A stretch of 7,238 nt of DNA from Candidatus Omnitrophota bacterium (lineage in GTDB: Bacteria > Omnitrophota > Gorgyraeia > Gygaellales > Profunditerraquicolaceae): assembly GCA_028706895.1 (NCBI GenBank), contig JAQTVG010000046.1, positions 1-7,238 on the forward strand, written 5' to 3'. This document shows positions 5,028-7,238 of this stretch, piece after piece; positions within the stretch are counted from its first letter, which is position 1, and the number at the start of each line of letters is the position of its first letter. A program made the position numbers and the translations under genes. The notes under the pieces are model-generated. The model was not told the DNA's origin, did no database searches, and saw nothing but the letters and a program-made list of their open reading frames with translations.

Positions 5028-6473
5028 ATGGAATTAAACGAGATTATAGCATTAAGAAAGGCAAAATTTGAGCATCTTAGCTCAAAAGGGGCCAATTTAT
5101 ATTATAACCGGCCTTTTGAGGGATGTATCAATATTGGCGAAGCCCTGCAAAATTTCCAGGAAGCCAGGAAAGTAAGTATTTCCGGCCGTATTATAGCCAG
5201 GCGTTCTCACGGCAAGGTAGTTTTTATGGATTTAAGAGATTCTACAGGCAAGATACAGCTTTATATTAAATTGGATTTCGTGGGGGACGAGAAATTTAAC
5301 AGCCTGGAAGACCTTGATATCGCGGATATTATGAGCGTAAAAGGCGAGCTCTTCAAGACCCATGCCGGTGAGCCTACGGTTAAAGTTGAAGACCTGGTAA
5401 TTTTAGGCAAGGCGCTTCGGCCGCTTCCGGAGAAATGGCACGGCTTAAAAGATGTGGAGCTGCGTTACCGCCAACGTTATTTAGATTTAATTTCTAATGA
5501 AGATGTAAAAAAAGTATTCCTGATGCGTTCGCGGATTATCAAGGCAATAAGGGATTTTCTCGACGCTAAAGGTTTCCTGGAAGTAGAGACGCCGATGATG
5601 CATTATATACCCGGGGGTGCAGCCGGCAGGCCCTTTAAGACCCATCATAATGAATACGGGATGGATTTATATTTGAGGATTGCCCCGGAACTCTATCTTA
5701 AAGAGCTCATTGTCGGCGGGCTTGACAGGGTATATGAAATAAACCGGAGTTTTCGCAACGAAGGCGTATCCACAAGGCATAACCCTGAATTTACCATGCT
5801 TGAGATTTATCGGGCTTACGCCAATTACGAAGATATGATGCAGCTTGCCGAAGAGATGATTACTTATGCGGCCAAAGAAGTGTTGGGCGGAATGAGTTTT
5901 GTTTATCAGGATAAAACCATAGATTTAACAAGTCCCTGGCAGAGGCGTTCTTTCGCTGACCTGGTCAAAGAAAAATTTGGAATTGAACCGCAGGATGAGG
6001 CGCCTGTTATGCTGAAAAAATTACAGGATAAAGGTTTTGCCAAGGGTTTAAACAAGCTTAGCCGTTCACAGGTAGCCAAGATAATTGAGGATATATTGGA
6101 AGAGGGCATGAACGTCAACCCGACTTTTGTCACGGATTATTTTACCAGCATGTGCCCTTTAGCCAAGACAAAGAAAGATAACCCCCTGGTATCGGAAAGA
6201 TTTGAATTGTATGTATCAGGATTAGAAATAGGCAATGCCTACTCGGAATTAAACGACCCCATAGAACAGAAGAAGCGTTTTGAGGAAGAAGTTAAGGAAT
6301 TGACCAGCGACGATAAAAAGGCGGTTGATGAGGATTATGTTTTGGCTTTGGAACACGGTATGCCGCCGGCAGGAGGTTTAGGTATAGGCATAGACAGGCT
6401 GGTAATGTTATTTTTAAATCAGCCGTCAATCAGGGATGTGATTTTGTTTCCTTTGCTAAGGCCGGAGAAATAA
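5028..6473 (+). CDS. lysS: Lysyl-tRNA synthetase, class II
   Basis: A 481-residue class IIb aminoacyl-tRNA synthetase that charges tRNA-Lys with lysine in the cytoplasm. An N-terminal anticodon-binding OB-fold covers about 51-125 (VSISGRI..R..GK..FMDLRD). The catalytic domain includes RYRQRYLDL (146-154), GFLEVETPMM (182-191) in the motif 1 region, motif 2 at INRSFRNEGVSTRHNPEFTMLE (238-259), the lysine-pocket segment GLEIGNAYSELNDP (398-411), and motif 3 at GLGIGIDRLVMLF (450-462). It ends RDVILFPLLRPE, typical of LysS. It is slightly shorter than the usual 490-510 residues, with a short N-terminus. The ATG at 5028 sits only nine bases beyond a perfect -10 box, so the message is probably leaderless. 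The stop is four bases before the first pilin gene, which likely shares the transcript. Confidence 0.97.
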   Translation: MELNEIIALRKAKFEHLSSKGANLYYNRPFEGCINIGEALQNFQEARKVSISGRIIARRSHGKVVFMDLRDSTGKIQLYIKLDFVGDEKFNSLEDLDIADIMSVKGELFKTHAGEPTVKVEDLVILGKALRPLPEKWHGLKDVELRYRQRYLDLISNEDVKKVFLMRSRIIKAIRDFLDAKGFLEVETPMMHYIPGGAAGRPFKTHHNEYGMDLYLRIAPELYLKELIVGGLDRVYEINRSFRNEGVSTRHNPEFTMLEIYRAYANYEDMMQLAEEMITYAAKEVLGGMSFVYQDKTIDLTSPWQRRSFADLVKEKFGIEPQDEAPVMLKKLQDKGFAKGLNKLSRSQVAKIIEDILEEGMNVNPTFVTDYFTSMCPLAKTKKDNPLVSERFELYVSGLEIGNAYSELNDPIEQKKRFEEEVKELTSDDKKAVDEDYVLALEHGMPPAGGLGIGIDRLVMLFLNQPSIRDVILFPLLRPEK

Positions 6474-6477
6474 ACTT

Positions 6478-6891
6478 GTGAACCGTGGCTTTACTCTCTT
6501 AGAATTAATCATAGTTATTATCATCATAGGTATTCTGGCCGTAGTAGGCCTTGCCCAGTATAATATGACTTCAGAGAGTGCCAAGACCGCAGAGCCTAAG
6601 GCAATCCTGGGTGCTGCCCGCAAGGCAGAATTATCATATTATCTGGACAAGGGCGCTTATACAAGTTCATACTCAGATCTGGGAATAAGCGCTCCTACGT
6701 CTTGCGCGAGTACGCATTATTTTCATTATGATATATCCCTGGACTCGGGCAATGAAAGGGTTAGATCTTTAAGATGCACAACCGGCGGTAAGTCGCCTAA
6801 TGCCAGCCGTGCGTATTGGGTAATCTTGCGGCTTAACGGAACGCATTATTCAATCTGGGAAGACGGTAGTGGCAATACCGGGTTTTGGTAG
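6478..6891 (+). CDS. Type IV pilin/pseudopilin-like protein (paralog 1)
   Basis: A 137-residue prepilin with a very short leader, MNRG, then F-T-L-L-E at 5-9. The prepilin peptidase should cut after G4 and methylate F5, and E9 is the conserved +5 glutamate. A hydrophobic N-terminal helix covers about 6-27 and continues as an amphipathic helix to about 55. The globular part has C76 and C100, a likely disulfide pair, and ends YWVILRLNGTHYSIWEDG...GFW. It could be a major pilin, a minor pilin or a type II secretion pseudopilin; no assembly genes are in view. The start is a GTG at 6478, chosen because it gives the canonical leader; GGAG at 6464-6467, inside the end of lysS, serves as a ribosome site. 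It is four bases from lysS, which implies co-transcription with a housekeeping gene. Confidence 0.92.
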   Translation: MNRGFTLLELIIVIIIIGILAVVGLAQYNMTSESAKTAEPKAILGAARKAELSYYLDKGAYTSSYSDLGISAPTSCASTHYFHYDISLDSGNERVRSLRCTTGGKSPNASRAYWVILRLNGTHYSIWEDGSGNTGFW

Positions 6892-6933
6892 ACCGTGGTA
6901 TTCTTTTAATATTAAGTCCGATTAAGTAAAATT

Positions 6934-7238
6934 ATGGGTCATGGCTTTACTCTTTTAGAATTAATCATAGTAATCATTATTATAGGTATCCTTGCGGTCT
7001 TGGGCCTTACTCAGTACAATCTGGTAACGGAGACCGGAAGGGCTGCAGAGGCCAGGGCAATTCTTGGAGCTGCCCGTAAGGCTGAGTTGTCATATTATTT
7101 AAATAAAGGCGCTTACACGACCTCATTCGCTGACTTAGACATAGCGGCACCTACATCTTGTACAAACACGCATTATTTTAAATACGATCTATCTATGGAG
7201 GCGGGCAGCGAGCGAGTAAGAGCCCAAAGGTGTAGCAG
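6934..7238 (+). CDS. Type IV pilin/pseudopilin-like protein (paralog 2, truncated by window end)
   Basis: The first 101 codons of a second prepilin are visible, running off the right edge. It starts MGHG then F-T-L-L-E, so cleavage after G4 and the +5 glutamate are as in the upstream copy. The two proteins align without gaps over these 101 residues, and by hand count about 71 positions are identical. The N-terminal helix and C76 and C100 are preserved. Differences concentrate at 31-40 and in the surface part after 60. The similarity extends to the DNA, which points to tandem duplication. The ATG at 6934 is the only usable start, because an in-frame TAA lies at 6913-6915. No clear Shine-Dalgarno precedes it. 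The gap from paralog 1 is 42 bases. Confidence 0.92.
   Translation, partial: MGHGFTLLELIIVIIIIGILAVLGLTQYNLVTETGRAAEARAILGAARKAELSYYLNKGAYTTSFADLDIAAPTSCTNTHYFKYDLSMEAGSERVRAQRCS

Noticed and set aside
1..7238. CRISPR arrays, tRNA or rRNA genes, integrases or transposases
   Set aside because: I found no regularly spaced repeats, tRNA-like cloverleaf with CCA-end features, rRNA segments or recombinase-like coding sequence in the window.

Overview
The window looks like a bacterial chromosome fragment of moderate GC with an AT-rich third position. It has a Gram-negative-style envelope gene set (type IV pilin-like proteins, a DsbD-like membrane reductase, HtpX). The short class III prepilins in tandem, the compact gene order and the mixed gene content are reminiscent of uncultured lineages such as Omnitrophota, but no rRNA or other phylogenetic marker is present, so that placement is an inference.

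Layout. Positions 2-130 hold the C-terminus of a protein whose start lies outside the window; its end resembles the C-termini of pilin-like proteins. A mostly empty AT-rich gap (131-294) carries a candidate promoter. A plus-strand run follows: a zinc-dependent medium-chain dehydrogenase (295-1323), an LsrF-type class I aldolase/thiolase (1381-2175), a thioredoxin-DsbD/CcdA fusion (2185-3357) and an exported DUF1573 protein (3359-3775). After a 191-base structured intergenic region comes an HtpX-like M48 membrane protease (3967-4926) and a strong intrinsic terminator (4948-4983). A new transcription unit begins with a consensus promoter (4990-5018) placed so that lysS (5028-6473) would be read from a nearly leaderless message. 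Two tandem pilin paralogs follow (6478-6891, and 6934 running off the end).

How they work together. The dehydrogenase and aldolase plausibly form a short carbon-processing module. The thioredoxin/DsbD fusion and the DUF1573 protein plausibly form an extracytoplasmic thiol-redox pair. HtpX is a membrane quality-control protease. The pilins carry a conserved Cys pair that probably forms a disulfide.

The most notable signal is non-coding. The 54 bases immediately upstream of the lsrF start and the 54 bases upstream of the htpX start align without gaps. They fold into the same two-hairpin structure with the same bulged C, and 12 of their 15 differences are paired compensatory changes (six covarying base pairs, none disrupted). 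Both end in the Shine-Dalgarno sequence. This points to a small conserved cis-regulatory RNA shared by two unrelated genes; I do not recognise it as a known riboswitch class. Upstream of the htpX copy is a further region of about 125 bases closed by a 14-bp helix that competes with a perfect 10-bp alternative helix.
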